A DNA stretch of 64,000 bases from CAWGUU01 sp963825765 (GCA_963825765.1 CAWGUU010000009.1:372001-436000); one strand, 5' to 3'. Numbered from the stretch's first letter, positions 1 through 9,284 are shown. Translations and numbers: made by a program. The notes: generated by a model from the sequence alone, not told the origin.

Positions 1-2
1 AC

Positions 3-104
3 CGGCCGATACGGGGCGTCGTCAACGTCCCGTCGACCCCCCTCGCCGCCCTCCGCCTGGAGATGGAGCAGCCACCGGCGGCGGCCGCCCGCCCGCCCCG
101 CTGA
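3..104 (+). CDS. C-terminal fragment of an unidentified protein (cut by window start)
   Basis: An open frame enters from the left edge and stops at TGA 102-104, giving about 33 residues ending in a Pro/Ala/Arg-rich tail (EQPPAAAARPPR). The first residues read like a folded domain end. Too short to assign a family. About 80 bases separate it from the next start. Confidence 0.35.
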   Translation, partial: RPIRGVVNVPSTPLAALRLEMEQPPAAAARPPR

Positions 105-186
105 CGGGCGCGTCTGGGGGTGTCGGAAGGGGCTATAGGGGTTCCTGCCCAGCATTCGAGGCCTTCGGGGAGCCGATAATGCAGGC

Positions 187-1137
187 ATGAGACCACACCC
201 TTGGACACGGATCGCTCTCGGGTCCACGGCCGTCGTCGGCATCGTGTTCTTCGGCCTGCTGGCGGTGGCCTGCGGGGACGAGCCCATTCCCGGGGCGGAG
301 GACCAACTCCAGCAGTTCGAGGCCGACCCGGTCGCGACGTTCCGGGCCCCGGGCACGAAGCTCGTCGACGACTCGAAACAGGTGGGCATCGTGCGCTTCA
401 ACAACGAGGAGACCGAGACGAGGCTCGATCAGGTCTTCTCGGTCACGGGTGACCCGGCGGACGCAGTCGACGCCTACCGCAGCGTGGCCGAGGGCGCCGG
501 CTGGACGCTCACCTTCGAGGGGTGCTCCCGGTTCGAGCAGGCCACGGGCCTGGCCTACAGCCGGACCGTGGAGGGCCAGGGGATCACCCTGAGCATCCGC
601 GCCGAGCTCGGGACCGCCCCGGAGTCCAGCCGGCGGAAGGACACGTTGACGGTGTCGTTCACGGTCGGGGGAGAGGACATACACGTGAATGTGGGGCTGC
701 GCCGGAAGGACGTCGGCTGCCTCACCGGCCTCGACCCCTCGAGCCCCGAAATGGTGCAACCCAAGACCGACCGGGTCACCCCGGAAGCGTTGTGTGCGGC
801 GGTGAACCTGGAGGGGATCCCCGTCCAGGAGCGGTACCCCTACGGCGAACCCGACGACGGCGAGCCGTCGTCCTGCTCCTTCAATGGCGGTGCCGGCATC
901 GGCACACTGTTCGCGGTGGGGGAGGCCGGCCTACCGCTGGCGTTCTACCAGGACCGCTCGGTGGCCGATGCCGCGCCCGGCCAGCGCTTCACCTTCGGCG
1001 GCGGCGAAAGCACGGGAGTCTGGTTCATGGGCAGGCACGGCCCGCTGGTGGTGACCAGCCGGTTCGCGCCGCTGGGCCAGTTCGGGCTCAGCCCCGAGCG
1101 GCTCCAGCGCATCGCCGACGACCTGGCCCGCCTGTGA
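187..1137 (+). CDS. Secreted lipoprotein, tandem copy 1
   Basis: 316 residues. The N-terminus has a charged start, a hydrophobic stretch and a lipobox (LLAVAC, Cys about residue 30), so it is predicted to be lipid-anchored on the outer face of the membrane. The mature part has no family I recognise. Two paired cysteine regions (EGCSRF and ALCAAVN) and CSF are kept in the downstream paralogue. It is followed directly by a second copy about 50 % identical by eye, whose ancestral GTG overlaps this stop as GTGA, so the two were once co-translated. Function unknown; the duplication points to an extracellular or envelope role. Confidence 0.75.
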   Translation: MRPHPWTRIALGSTAVVGIVFFGLLAVACGDEPIPGAEDQLQQFEADPVATFRAPGTKLVDDSKQVGIVRFNNEETETRLDQVFSVTGDPADAVDAYRSVAEGAGWTLTFEGCSRFEQATGLAYSRTVEGQGITLSIRAELGTAPESSRRKDTLTVSFTVGGEDIHVNVGLRRKDVGCLTGLDPSSPEMVQPKTDRVTPEALCAAVNLEGIPVQERYPYGEPDDGEPSSCSFNGGAGIGTLFAVGEAGLPLAFYQDRSVADAAPGQRFTFGGGESTGVWFMGRHGPLVVTSRFAPLGQFGLSPERLQRIADDLARL

Positions 1138-2099
1138 GACCCGGACCTCACCTCTAGACGAGGACTGCGGGCGCCGCCGGCATCGTCGTCGTCGGACTCC
1201 TGGCGCCGGCCTGCGGGAACAAGCCCATTCCCGGAGCGTCGGCCCGGCTGGAGCAGTTCGAAGCCGACCCGGTGGCGACATTCAGGGCGCCGGGCACGAA
1301 GCTTCTCGACGACTCGAAGGAATCCAGCATCGAGCGCTGGAACATGGAGCAGACGGAGACGAGGATCGACCAGGTCTTCTCGATGCAACGCGATCCCGCC
1401 GACACGGTGGAGGCCTACAGCACGGTGGCACTGGCAGCCGGCTGGAGGCTCACCTTCGAAGGGTGCTCCCGGGCCGCCCAGGTCACAGGTCGGGCGTTCT
1501 CCCGGGTGGTCAACGGCCAGTCCAGCACCATGAGCATCCGGGCCGAGCTCGGCACGGCGCCGGAGTCCACCCGTCACAAGCCGACGCTGACAGTGTCGAT
1601 CGTCGCCGGCCGCGGCACCGACCCGGTCTACCCGGGAACGCGCCGCAACGATCTCCGCTGCCTGGACGGCCTCGACCCTTCCACCCCCGAGCTGGCCGTG
1701 CCCGAGCTCGACCACGTCACGCCCGAGGCGCTGTGCGCGGCGGTGAACCTGGACGGGATCCAGGGTGTCACCGAACGGGACCCGATGTACGGCGAGCGCG
1801 GCGACAGCTACGGGTCGGCATGCTGGTTCCGTGGCGGCGTCGGCGTCGGGACCACGTTCGAAGTGGCGGAGGCCGGCCAACCGTTGGCGTACTACCAGGA
1901 CCGCAGCTCGGTGGACGCCGCGCCCGGCCAGCCTTTCCTCTTCAGCAACCACGGGCTCTTCGATTTCGACGGCACCGGTGTCTGGGTGCCGAGCGCCCAT
2001 GGGCCGCTGGTGGTGCGGGCTAACGAGGACCGGGCGAGGGAGCTGGGGATCGGGCCGGAACAGCTCCTGCGCGTCGCCGGCGACGTGGCCCACTTGTAG
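1134..2099 (+). pseudogene. Secreted lipoprotein, tandem copy 2, with amber codon in the signal peptide
   Basis: Paralogue of the preceding lipoprotein. The body from GTG 1272 is intact (275 residues). Reading upstream in frame gives a lipobox (LLAPAC) and the start of a signal peptide, but a TAG at 1155-1157 interrupts it. Before the TAG, GTG 1134-1136 overlaps the copy 1 stop and encodes MRPGPHL, matching MRPHPW of copy 1. The ancestral gene therefore ran 1134-2099 and is now broken by one nonsense codon. No ATG, GTG or TTG lies between the TAG and the lipobox. It may be a recent pseudogene, a sequencing error, or be read through. An internal start at 1272 would give an unexported protein. 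Confidence 0.65.
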
Positions 2100-2194
2100 A
2101 TCTCGCCAACGCCTTTCATGGTGTGTTGTATCTTGCCGCGCGAGTGGCGGCGGACAAGGCGGTGTTGGACGTCCAGTGGCGTCATACTGGATGC

Positions 2195-2521
2195 ATGAGC
2201 CTCTCCGCCTCCGACATCGAGATCCTGATGGGGGAGTTGGCGAAGCTCCGGGCCGAGGTCGAGAGCTACAGCAGCACCAAGGGTCACTACTGGTATGCCA
2301 AGGGAGAGGACTTCGCGGCGGAGCAGGCCAAGTACGACCGTGCCCTCCTCGCCGTTGCCCGGCACCTCGGCCTGCCCGCTCCACCCGACCCGCCGCAGGT
2401 GGCCACCGTGATCCTGTCCCGGCCCGATCGGGCCAAGCTGGAGGAGCTGATCGCCGAGGTGGCGGCCGCATCGAGCGCCTCGACGGAGGGGGAGCGATCG
2501 CCCTCCAACGCCGGCGAGTAA
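2195..2521 (+). CDS. Small conserved-looking cytoplasmic protein
   Basis: 108 residues if started at ATG 2195; upstream GTG codons extend the frame but look non-coding. The N-terminal half is helical and heptad-like (LMGELAKLRAEVES), there is a YWYAKGEDF motif near residue 30, and the tail is Ser/Glu-rich. No signal peptide or membrane segment. I do not recognise the family; a small coiled-coil protein is the most that can be said. Confidence 0.55.
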   Translation: MSLSASDIEILMGELAKLRAEVESYSSTKGHYWYAKGEDFAAEQAKYDRALLAVARHLGLPAPPDPPQVATVILSRPDRAKLEELIAEVAAASSASTEGERSPSNAGE

Positions 2522-2611
2522 GACCATATTGGGTTCCGCACGTCACTGGGACGTACGGTTAGCTGACGAGAAGTCGGGTCTCACCGACCCGTCGCAAGAG
2601 AGAAGACAGCT

Positions 2612-2812
2612 GTGGCAACTGGAACCGTGAAGTTCTTCAACGCCGACAAGGGCTTCGGCTTCATTCGCCGCGAGCAGGGTGAGGACGTGTTCGTCCACTA
2701 CTCGAACATCGAGGGCACCGGCTACAGGTTGCTGGAGGAGGGCCAGCACGTCGAGTTCGACGTGGCTCCCGGGCGCAAAGGCGAGGAAGCGCTCAACGTA
2801 CGTGTCGTCTGA
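2612..2812 (+). CDS. cspA: Cold-shock protein, CspA family
   Basis: 66 residues, the normal length of a single cold-shock domain that binds single-stranded RNA/DNA and melts secondary structure in mRNA. Both RNA-binding motifs are visible: RNP1-like KGFGFI (about residues 15-20) and RNP2-like VFVHYS (about 29-34). The start is GTG 2612 behind a purine-rich stretch (agagagaaga). It lies upstream of a small SHOCT-like gene, with a strong hairpin between them that could attenuate read-through. Confidence 0.93.
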   Translation: MATGTVKFFNADKGFGFIRREQGEDVFVHYSNIEGTGYRLLEEGQHVEFDVAPGRKGEEALNVRVV

Positions 2813-2829
2813 GAAAGGCTTGGTTCGGA

Positions 2830-2856
2830 GCCGCCGGTGCCTCGTCACCCGGCGGC
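2830..2856 (+). terminator. Strong GC hairpin after the cold-shock gene
   Basis: GCCGCCGGTG at 2830-2839 pairs with CACCCGGCGGC at 2846-2856 (one bulged C) around a 6-base loop. It sits 18 bases past the csp stop and 22 bases before the next Shine-Dalgarno. There is no T-run, so it may be a terminator of the GC-rich type or an mRNA stabilising element. Confidence 0.45.
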
Positions 2857-2888
2857 AGCACCACTAGGAAGCAACACAAGGAGAGAAC

Positions 2889-3158
2889 ATCAGCGCGCAA
2901 CGAGCCACCTTCGACAAGCTCCAGCGGGAGCGGGCAAAGAAAGCGAAAGCCGCGGTCAAGCGCGAGCGTCGATTCGACAAGGAGCCCGCCGTCGATGCAG
3001 ACGCGGAACCCGAGGTCGTGCGCACCGGGGGGCCGTCGGCCAGCCAGCTGCTCCAGATGATCGAAGAGCTCCACACGCGGTTCGACAACAAGCAGATCGG
3101 CTTCGAGGACTTCGAGATCGCCAAGGCCGATCTCCTGGCCCGCCTGCCTGTCGAGTGA
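2889..3158 (+). CDS. Small basic protein with SHOCT-like C-terminus; apparent ATC start
   Basis: About 89 residues. The N-terminal half is very basic and helical (RERAKKAKAAVKRERR). The C-terminal third (LLQMIEELHTRFDN, then GFEDFEIAKADLLARL) matches the SHOCT-type short C-terminal helix pair. The frame is closed upstream by TAG 2865 and contains no ATG, GTG or TTG before the conserved region. A near-perfect Shine-Dalgarno AAGGAG (2878-2883) lies 5 bases before ATC 2889, followed by a typical Ser-Ala-Gln start. Either ATC is the start codon or one base differs from ATG. The csp-proximal position suggests co-transcription with it. Confidence 0.6.
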   Translation: MSAQRATFDKLQRERAKKAKAAVKRERRFDKEPAVDADAEPEVVRTGGPSASQLLQMIEELHTRFDNKQIGFEDFEIAKADLLARLPVE

Positions 3159-3253
3159 TGCCCCTGCGCTAACCCCCGCCCCCGCCGACGCCGGCGCGCG
3201 GGCGCGCCCATGTACCGTGACGGCTCACCTGTGGGCAGGGGAGAGGGAGGGCG

Positions 3254-4858
3254 ATGAGACGGGTGGCTCCGGCCGGGCCTGGACAAGCGTCCACGAGCCC
3301 GGCGCGTGGCGGGCTCGTGCTCGTCTCGCTCATCCTGGTGGCGGCCGTCGCCAACCTGAACCTCTCGGTCGCCAACGTGGCGTTGCCCGACATCGCCAAG
3401 GCCTTCGAGGCGTCGCAGAGCCAGATCAACCTCGTGGCGGTGGGGTACTCGCTCGGGCTGGCGGCATCGGTCCTCTACCTCGGGACCCTGGGCGACCGGT
3501 ACGGACGCAAGCTGATGCTCGTCCTGGGCCTCGTGCTCTCCGTGCCGGCGTGCCTCCTCGCCGCTCTGGCGCCGTCGGTCCAGGTTCTGGTCGTCGCTCG
3601 CATCCTGGGCGGCCTGTCGGCCGGCATGGCCTATCCCACCACGCTGGCGTTGATCACCGCGCTGTGGTCGGGCCCGGCCCGTACGCGGTCCATCGCCTTG
3701 TGGTCAGGGCTCGGCGGAGCGATCACTGCGTTGGGCCCGCTCGTCGCCGGCTGGCTCCTGCTCGACCGCTACTGGGGTTCGGTCTTCTTCCTGACCCTTC
3801 CGCTGGCGGTCGTCGCCCTGGTCATGGCCGTGCTGTTCGTGCCCGCCCACGTCAACGAGACCACCGATCCCGTCGACAACCTCGGCGGAGTGATCTCGAT
3901 CGTGTTCGTGGCCTCACTCGTCCTGGCCATCAACTTCGGCCCCGTGGAGGGGATGCGCTCCGTCGCCCTCGTGCTCGGCGCCGTCGCGCTCGTCGCGGGG
4001 ATCGCCTTCTTCGTTCGCCAGCGCTCGGCGGCGATGCCCCTCTACGACCTCCACGTCGCCGGTCGCCGCGTCTTCTGGGTTGCCGCCGTCGCCGGGATCA
4101 TCGTGTTCGGGTCCCTGATGGGCGCCATGTTCGTCGGCGCGCAGTTCATGCAGAACGTCCTTGGCTACTCGACGCTGAAGGCGGGGGCGGCGGTCCTTCC
4201 GGCCGCGGCCCTCATGGTCCTCGCCGCGCCCATCTCGGCCAAGATGGTGAACCGCCGCGGTGCCCGGGTCACCCTGCTCGCCGGCTATGCCTTCTGCCTG
4301 GCCGGCTTCGTCGCCATGCTGCTCCTGTGGAAGGAGGGAGCCTCCTATCTGGCGGTCGGGCTTCCCTATGGGCTGGTCGGGATCGGAGTGGGCCTGGCCG
4401 GCACGCCGGCGTCGCATTCCCTCACGGGGTCGGTCCCGGTGAGGCGGGCGGGGATGGCGTCGGGCACCGCCGACCTCCAGCGGGACCTGGGCGGCGCCAT
4501 CATGCAGTCGATCTTCGGGGCGATCCTCGCCGCCGGGTACGCGAAGGCCTTCGCGGCCACCATTGCCGGGGCGCCGGCCGCCGATCAGCAGGCGGTCACC
4601 GACAATGTCGCGGCCCAGCTGGAGAAGTCCTTCGCCGGCGCGGCCGACACCGCCCGCCAGTTCCCGCAGTACGCGTCCCAGATCGTGGAGGCCGCACGAC
4701 ACTCGTTCGTCTCCGGTTCGGACGGCGCCTACCTGGCAGGCATCGCCTCCATCGTCCTTGGGGCCGCCCTCGTGTTCTTCATGTTCCCGAAGAAGGACGC
4801 CGAGGAAGCCCTGCTGGCCCGGTACGCGGCCGAGGACTCTGCGCCGCTAGGGGCATAG
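3254..4858 (+). CDS. MFS drug/proton antiporter, DHA2 type (14 TM)
   Basis: 534 residues, the usual DHA2 size, with about 14 hydrophobic segments. The MFS loop 2-3 signature is present (LGDRYGRK, about residues 78-85), and motif C-like LGGAITALGPLVAGW follows in helix 5. It probably exports a drug or metabolite across the cytoplasmic membrane by proton exchange; the substrate cannot be told. The start at ATG 3254 has a GGGAGAGGGAGGG-type ribosome site just upstream. It is not paired with a regulator. The remains of an SDR gene follow directly. Confidence 0.85.
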   Translation: MRRVAPAGPGQASTSPARGGLVLVSLILVAAVANLNLSVANVALPDIAKAFEASQSQINLVAVGYSLGLAASVLYLGTLGDRYGRKLMLVLGLVLSVPACLLAALAPSVQVLVVARILGGLSAGMAYPTTLALITALWSGPARTRSIALWSGLGGAITALGPLVAGWLLLDRYWGSVFFLTLPLAVVALVMAVLFVPAHVNETTDPVDNLGGVISIVFVASLVLAINFGPVEGMRSVALVLGAVALVAGIAFFVRQRSAAMPLYDLHVAGRRVFWVAAVAGIIVFGSLMGAMFVGAQFMQNVLGYSTLKAGAAVLPAAALMVLAAPISAKMVNRRGARVTLLAGYAFCLAGFVAMLLLWKEGASYLAVGLPYGLVGIGVGLAGTPASHSLTGSVPVRRAGMASGTADLQRDLGGAIMQSIFGAILAAGYAKAFAATIAGAPAADQQAVTDNVAAQLEKSFAGAADTARQFPQYASQIVEAARHSFVSGSDGAYLAGIASIVLGAALVFFMFPKKDAEEALLARYAAEDSAPLGA

Positions 4859-4873
4859 GCGGGAGCCGATACC

Positions 4874-5165
4874 GCAGCTTGCTACGCCCTATCGGAGATG
4901 ATGCTCGAGGCCTTCGGCGTCTCCGAGGCGAACTGGCGCGACGCGCCCGCGCCGCCCAGCTTCGCCGTGTCCGAGTCCCCTCGCTACGTGGGGCGGGCCG
5001 TCGCCGCCCTGGCATCGGATCCTGACCGGGCCCGGTGGAAACAGAGGTCAGCTGGGGCCAGCTCGCACGCGAGTACGGGTTCACCGACGTCGACGGCCCG
5101 ACGTCTGGCGGTACATGGAGGACACCGAGGGCGGTACCGACGCCGACCCGGACGGGTATTGCTGA
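4874..5165 (+). pseudogene. Frameshifted C-terminal remnant of an SDR oxidoreductase
   Basis: Pieces of one protein lie in successive frames: LEAFGVSEANWRDA and SPRYVGRAVAAL (4901-5040), then GQLAREYGFTDVDG (about 5053-5094), then DVWRYMEDTEGG to TGA 5163-5165. Together they read as the last hundred residues of a classical short-chain dehydrogenase. The catalytic N-terminal two thirds are missing and at least two indels separate the pieces. It lies 15 bases past the MFS stop. Non-functional relic. Confidence 0.6.
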
Positions 5166-5201
5166 GCGTAGGCAGCCGTCACCGTGCGAATGCGCTGGCT
5201 G

Positions 5202-6215
5202 TCAGCAGGCGGCGACCTTCCAGTGCACCTGACCGCGTGACGCCGGGGTGGGTGACGGCACGTAGCCGAAGTCGAACGTGGGGACGTAGCCGGCGGGGGA
5301 GAGCGACCGCACCTGCGCCCAAGGCTCGGCGCCCAACACCCTTTGGACGAACACGATCCCGGTGGGAGTCGTCACGTCGATGCCGGTGTCGACGCGCAAC
5401 GGGAACGTCCAGTCACCGACGTCGGCCAGCGTCGTGATCTGGTGGTCCGCCCCGACCGATCCGACGAGCGTCCGCGGCTCGACGGTCGGACGGGCGCCGT
5501 CCTTCTCCGGCAACTGCAGGGCAGCCCGGTAGAGGGAGAAGAGGTTCCCCTGCGAGGCTGCGCCCCGCCAGACGTCGCCCCAGGACGTCTGGCTCGCATG
5601 CTGGCCCCGGTGCAGGACATGGGCGGTGCTGGTGTGTCCCTTCTCGTCGACCACGACCCACAGATGTGCGGTCGGCAGCCCGATAAGCTGGTCTGGCGTC
5701 GGCAGGTCAATCTCGGAGGTCCACCAGACGATCACGAGACCGTCGTCGTCGACCGAGGCCAGCGCGATCGACGAACGTCCCTCGCCGGCGCCTTTCACCA
5801 GGAGCAGGTAACCCTCGCCGTCGACCGCCACGTGGCGCCAGCCGGTCAGGAAACCCGGTGGATGGGTGTGCGCCTGGATGAACTGGTAGCTGTCGTCGAT
5901 CAAGCCGGTCACCGCCCTGCCGTCACGGTGGTCCAGGAACAGCAGCCAGCTCCGGCCGTTGCGAGCCGCGCCGTAGACGTCGACGTAGAACGGGAAGTGG
6001 TTGACGGCGAACGTCTTGACGACCTGGAAGTCGGCAGGGGCGACGGAGCCGACGGCCGCGTACGTCGCCACCTGGCCTTGCTCCGAATAGAAGCCGTACA
6101 GGAAGACCGAGGAGTAGTCCGGAAAGTCGATCGGACGCCTGGGCTTGAACGTCTCCGATCTTGTGTCCCACAGGTTTCCGGGACCCCTCGGCTCGAATGT
6201 GTCCGACCGGGACAT
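5202..6215 (-). CDS. Unknown protein, possibly beta-propeller-like
   Basis: 337 residues from ATG 6215; the longer open frame upstream overlaps an AraC fragment on the other strand and looks non-coding. The N-terminus carries two tandem 14-residue units (RSDTFEPRGP and RSETFKPRRP). The rest is rich in short beta-like stretches with Trp and Gly (SWLLFLDHRDG, HLWVVVDEKG), which fits a repeat or propeller fold, but no family was recognised. No signal peptide or membrane segment was seen. It stands alone, convergent with the SDR remnant. Confidence 0.6.
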   Translation of the reverse strand: MSRSDTFEPRGPGNLWDTRSETFKPRRPIDFPDYSSVFLYGFYSEQGQVATYAAVGSVAPADFQVVKTFAVNHFPFYVDVYGAARNGRSWLLFLDHRDGRAVTGLIDDSYQFIQAHTHPPGFLTGWRHVAVDGEGYLLLVKGAGEGRSSIALASVDDDGLVIVWWTSEIDLPTPDQLIGLPTAHLWVVVDEKGHTSTAHVLHRGQHASQTSWGDVWRGAASQGNLFSLYRAALQLPEKDGARPTVEPRTLVGSVGADHQITTLADVGDWTFPLRVDTGIDVTTPTGIVFVQRVLGAEPWAQVRSLSPAGYVPTFDFGYVPSPTPASRGQVHWKVAAC

Positions 6216-6321
6216 CACCGGATGATGCCACCGTCGTGGGGGCAGTGGCAGGCACGGCTCGACGGTGACCTCCGGCTGGGCGCCCCGCCCGAGCAGCGGC
6301 GCACGTGGCACGATCGCGGAG

Positions 6322-6456
6322 GTGACCAGCAGCCCCGCCGCAACCCAGCACCTGAGCGACCTCGCGCTGCTACGCCGCGTTCGCGACCGGATCGATCGAA
6401 AGTACGCGAAGCCGCTGGAGGTCGAGACGCTGGCCCGCCGCAATCATCGCCGATGA
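6322..6456 (+). pseudogene. N-terminal fragment of an AraC-family regulator
   Basis: From GTG 6322 the frame reads LRRVRDRIDRKYAKPLEVETLARR, nearly the same as residues 14-37 of the intact AraC gene at 19190. About 20 bases upstream of the start (gtggcacgatcgcg) are also shared. Homology ends abruptly and a stop follows at 6454, before the recognition helices. A truncated duplicate of the AraC gene of the UvrA-like module, or of a related copy. Confidence 0.6.
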
Positions 6457-6723
6457 CCGCCGGCCTGTTTGTAATAGTTCCGGTTATGTCAACCTGAACG
6501 GTGGGGTCCCGGGTCGGGCCAACACTCCAGCCTTGTCCCGGATGTGGTCGAGGTCACTGGCCGGACAAGGCTCGGCTCCAAGGGGTCGCCGAGTTCAGAG
6601 CCAAGCATCCGACTCGCCAGGAGCCGCGTCCGCAGCTGCCCGTTCGGGCAGGGTCTGCTGCCCGCCCGAGCAGCGCCCCGGGCCTTGCCCTGGTTTCCCA
6701 GGCCGGCCGACACTTGCCCCGCC

Positions 6724-7626
6724 ATGCGCGCCCACGACGATCCGGCCCACGACGCCGACCATCGAGACCGCGGCCGGAGGCCTGTGGTCTGCGCCGAGAC
6801 GTCGACTGCGGGCGCCCGCGCCCGGCCCGACATGGCGCCTGGCATGGCCAACGTCCTCGGCCTCCAACGCCTGGCCGGCAACGCCGCCGTCGCCCACCTC
6901 CTTCCCAAGCTCCCGGTCCAGCGCACGTGCGAGTGCGGCGGCGGCGGTTGCTCGTCGTGCGCCGAGGAGCAGGACGCAATGGGAGAGAAGGGTGTCGCCG
7001 CCGAGGACGGGGGGCGCATCGGCGAGGAGTCCGGCGAAGAATCCCAACCATTGCCGGTCAGCACGACCGGCGGCCAACGAGCTGAGTTGCCGGGAACCGC
7101 GCGGTCGTGTCCCACCAACGTCGCCATCCCGGCGTCGAAGGGCCCGGTCGTCCGGGACGCGTCGGGGACGGTTGGTGAGAGGTTCACGATGCGCGCCGAG
7201 TGGCAGAGCGCACCGTACCGGGGCGAGAGCTCCTACTGCGCCGCCGAGTGCGGCGAGTACCACCAGTTCGTTCGGGGACACATGCTGGCGAGCAGCTACC
7301 CCGACGGGAGCAACCCCAACGACGTCTCTCCCACGATGTTCGGCGGCCAGAAGCTGGACCCGGTCCAGTACAAGGAGGACGGGCGAACGGGCAACCCAGC
7401 GGCCCGCTACGGGCACCGCGACGAGCCGACGACGATGAACGAGCAGTACCTGCCCGACCGCAAGACCGGCCCGACCTACAAGGGGGAGGACTTCCCCAGC
7501 GTCTCCACCGGCACCTGGGCCGACATCGACCTGGACTTCCTGGGCAAGACCGTGGACACCTGCGCCGGAACCGACACCTCGACCCACCAATGGCGTGTCG
7601 CCTATCAGGGCCTGATCCGTCCTTGA
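6724..7626 (+). CDS. LQxxAGN-tagged protein, candidate contractile-injection cargo
   Basis: 300 residues from ATG 6724 (the frame is open from 6544, but that part looks non-coding). It carries the LGLQRLAGNAAVAHLL tag followed by a Cys/Gly cluster (CECGGGGCSSC). This tag recurs in proteins associated with extracellular contractile injection systems and DUF4157. The C-terminal two thirds hold a CGEYHQFVRGH motif, also seen in that protein class as I remember it, and many charged polar loops. No signal peptide. The next gene, 19 bases on, is a DUF4157 protein with the same tag. A secreted-effector role is inferred; no enzymatic motif was recognised. Confidence 0.6.
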   Translation: MRAHDDPAHDADHRDRGRRPVVCAETSTAGARARPDMAPGMANVLGLQRLAGNAAVAHLLPKLPVQRTCECGGGGCSSCAEEQDAMGEKGVAAEDGGRIGEESGEESQPLPVSTTGGQRAELPGTARSCPTNVAIPASKGPVVRDASGTVGERFTMRAEWQSAPYRGESSYCAAECGEYHQFVRGHMLASSYPDGSNPNDVSPTMFGGQKLDPVQYKEDGRTGNPAARYGHRDEPTTMNEQYLPDRKTGPTYKGEDFPSVSTGTWADIDLDFLGKTVDTCAGTDTSTHQWRVAYQGLIRP

Positions 7627-7645
7627 GGCCTGGTCGGGCGCTCTG

Positions 7646-9284
7646 ATGCGGACGACGGCCGGCCACCTGGAGCGCCCCGCTCAGTCCGCCCCCGGGCACG
7701 ACCGCGACCCGAAGCTCTCGGCGATGCTGGAGCTCCAACGCACGGCCGGCAACGCCGCGGTCGTGGCCCTGCTGTCGGAGGACCGGGCCGGCTGCAAGGG
7801 CGGCGGGAGCTGCGGGTGCCCGGCGTGCGGCTCGGCTCCGCCGCCGGAGGTGAGCTGGATGCTGGGGCTCCAGCGCTCGTCGAGCGCCAGCGCCGGCTCG
7901 CCGTCGACCAGTCCCGGCTCGTCGCCGGCGATCACCGTGCCCCGTGCGTCGGCGCCCTCCGACCGGGGCGAATTCGACCTGGGCGTCCCCGGCGTGCAGG
8001 ACCGGCTCGGTCCTGGCTCCGACCTCGGTGCCCACCAGGGCCGCATGGAATCGGCCTTCGGCATCGACTTCCGCGACGTCCGGCTGCACACCGACACCGG
8101 GGCGGCGAACATCGCCGACAACCTCGGGGCCCGGGCGTTCACCGTGGGGAGCGACATCGGCTTCGCATCGGGCGAGTACCAGCCGGGGACGCCGGTCGGC
8201 GACGCGCTGCTGGCCCACGAGCTGGCCCACACCATCCAACAGCGCCAGGCCGGCGCGGCGCCGTCGCCGGCGGCGAAGTCGAGGTCGGAAGTATCGCCAG
8301 ACGGCGGCGGAGGACGACGCCGACCGCAGCGCGGTGGGCGTGGTGGCCCGACTGTGGGCGGGCGTCCGCGCCGGTGCCGGCGCAGTGGTCGGTCAGGCCA
8401 TGCCCCAGCTCCGCACCGGCCTTCGTCTCCGGCGGTGCTCGGGCAAGCCTCCGGGCGACAAGTGCTGCGAGGGGCCGACGACCCTCGCGGCCGGCGAGCT
8501 GAAGCCGCTGGAGGCGGAGCGCGACTGCAACCCGCTGGCCAGCACGCGCAACGACGTCTTCGCCGTGTCCCGTCACAAGGGGGGAGTGCTCGACCATCCG
8601 ACGGTGTACGGCGAGACCGGGCTCCGTGAGCAGGCCACGGCGGTCGATTTCATCAACAGCGGCAACATCGACCTGGCCGACAAGTGCATCGACAAGTGCA
8701 AGCCCAAGCTCCCCGCCGGCACGCCCACCCTGCGCCTGAGCCCCTTCGTCTACACCAAGGCGGGCAAGTACGACGAGAACCCCCGGAAGGGCAAGGGGAA
8801 GTGCAAGGGCAAGATGCTGCCCGCCGTCGAGGTGGTCGGGCCCGGGTTGGCCGACAGGATCCGGGCCGCCGAGGTCGAGCACTGCAAGGACGCCAAGGAG
8901 GCGTGGCGGCTGACCTACGGCACGTACATGGCCGGGGTGCTCCAGCTCAAGGACGGCTTCTGCCCCGACCCAGCAGGCGTGAACATCGATGCCGGCCCGA
9001 AGGCGGCGTGCCAGAACGAGTACCGCAAGGCGCTCGAGAAGCTGACCGGCTTCTCCTCGGCCACGTCCGTGCAGGCCGCCTTCGAGTGCCTCGTCAACCA
9101 GAGCGACGACCGGGACACCAAGAAGTGGCACACGGTGTCCTTCAAGTACACGGAGAAGCAGCTGGACGACTGCTCCGGCATCGAGCTCCTCCTGCCCGAC
9201 GAGGGTCAGCTGCCCGAAGTCGACAAGCACCCCACGAGCGAGCTCATGGCCCCGGCCTGCCTGCCGCAGAAGGCAGCCAAATGA
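7646..9284 (+). CDS. DUF4157 protein with LQxxAGN tag, interrupted by a frameshift
   Basis: The first part (7646 to about 8280) has the tag ELQRTAGNAAVVALL, a Cys-rich patch, a second LGLQRSS and a complete DUF4157 domain ending in the metallopeptidase-like HELAHTIQQ (His/Glu at about 8217-8231). Around 8270-8300 the coding potential moves by +1 into another frame that continues EDDADRSAVGVVARLW, a typical sequel to DUF4157, then a Lys/Cys-rich 320-residue C-terminal region to TGA 9282-9284. As given, no single frame encodes the whole protein. DUF4157 marks cargo of extracellular contractile injection systems. The stop overlaps the next start (ATGA). Confidence 0.65.

Noticed and set aside
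3217..5025. 602-codon plus-strand frame
   Set aside because: Out-of-frame shadow of the MFS gene; Arg/Pro-rich, no domains.
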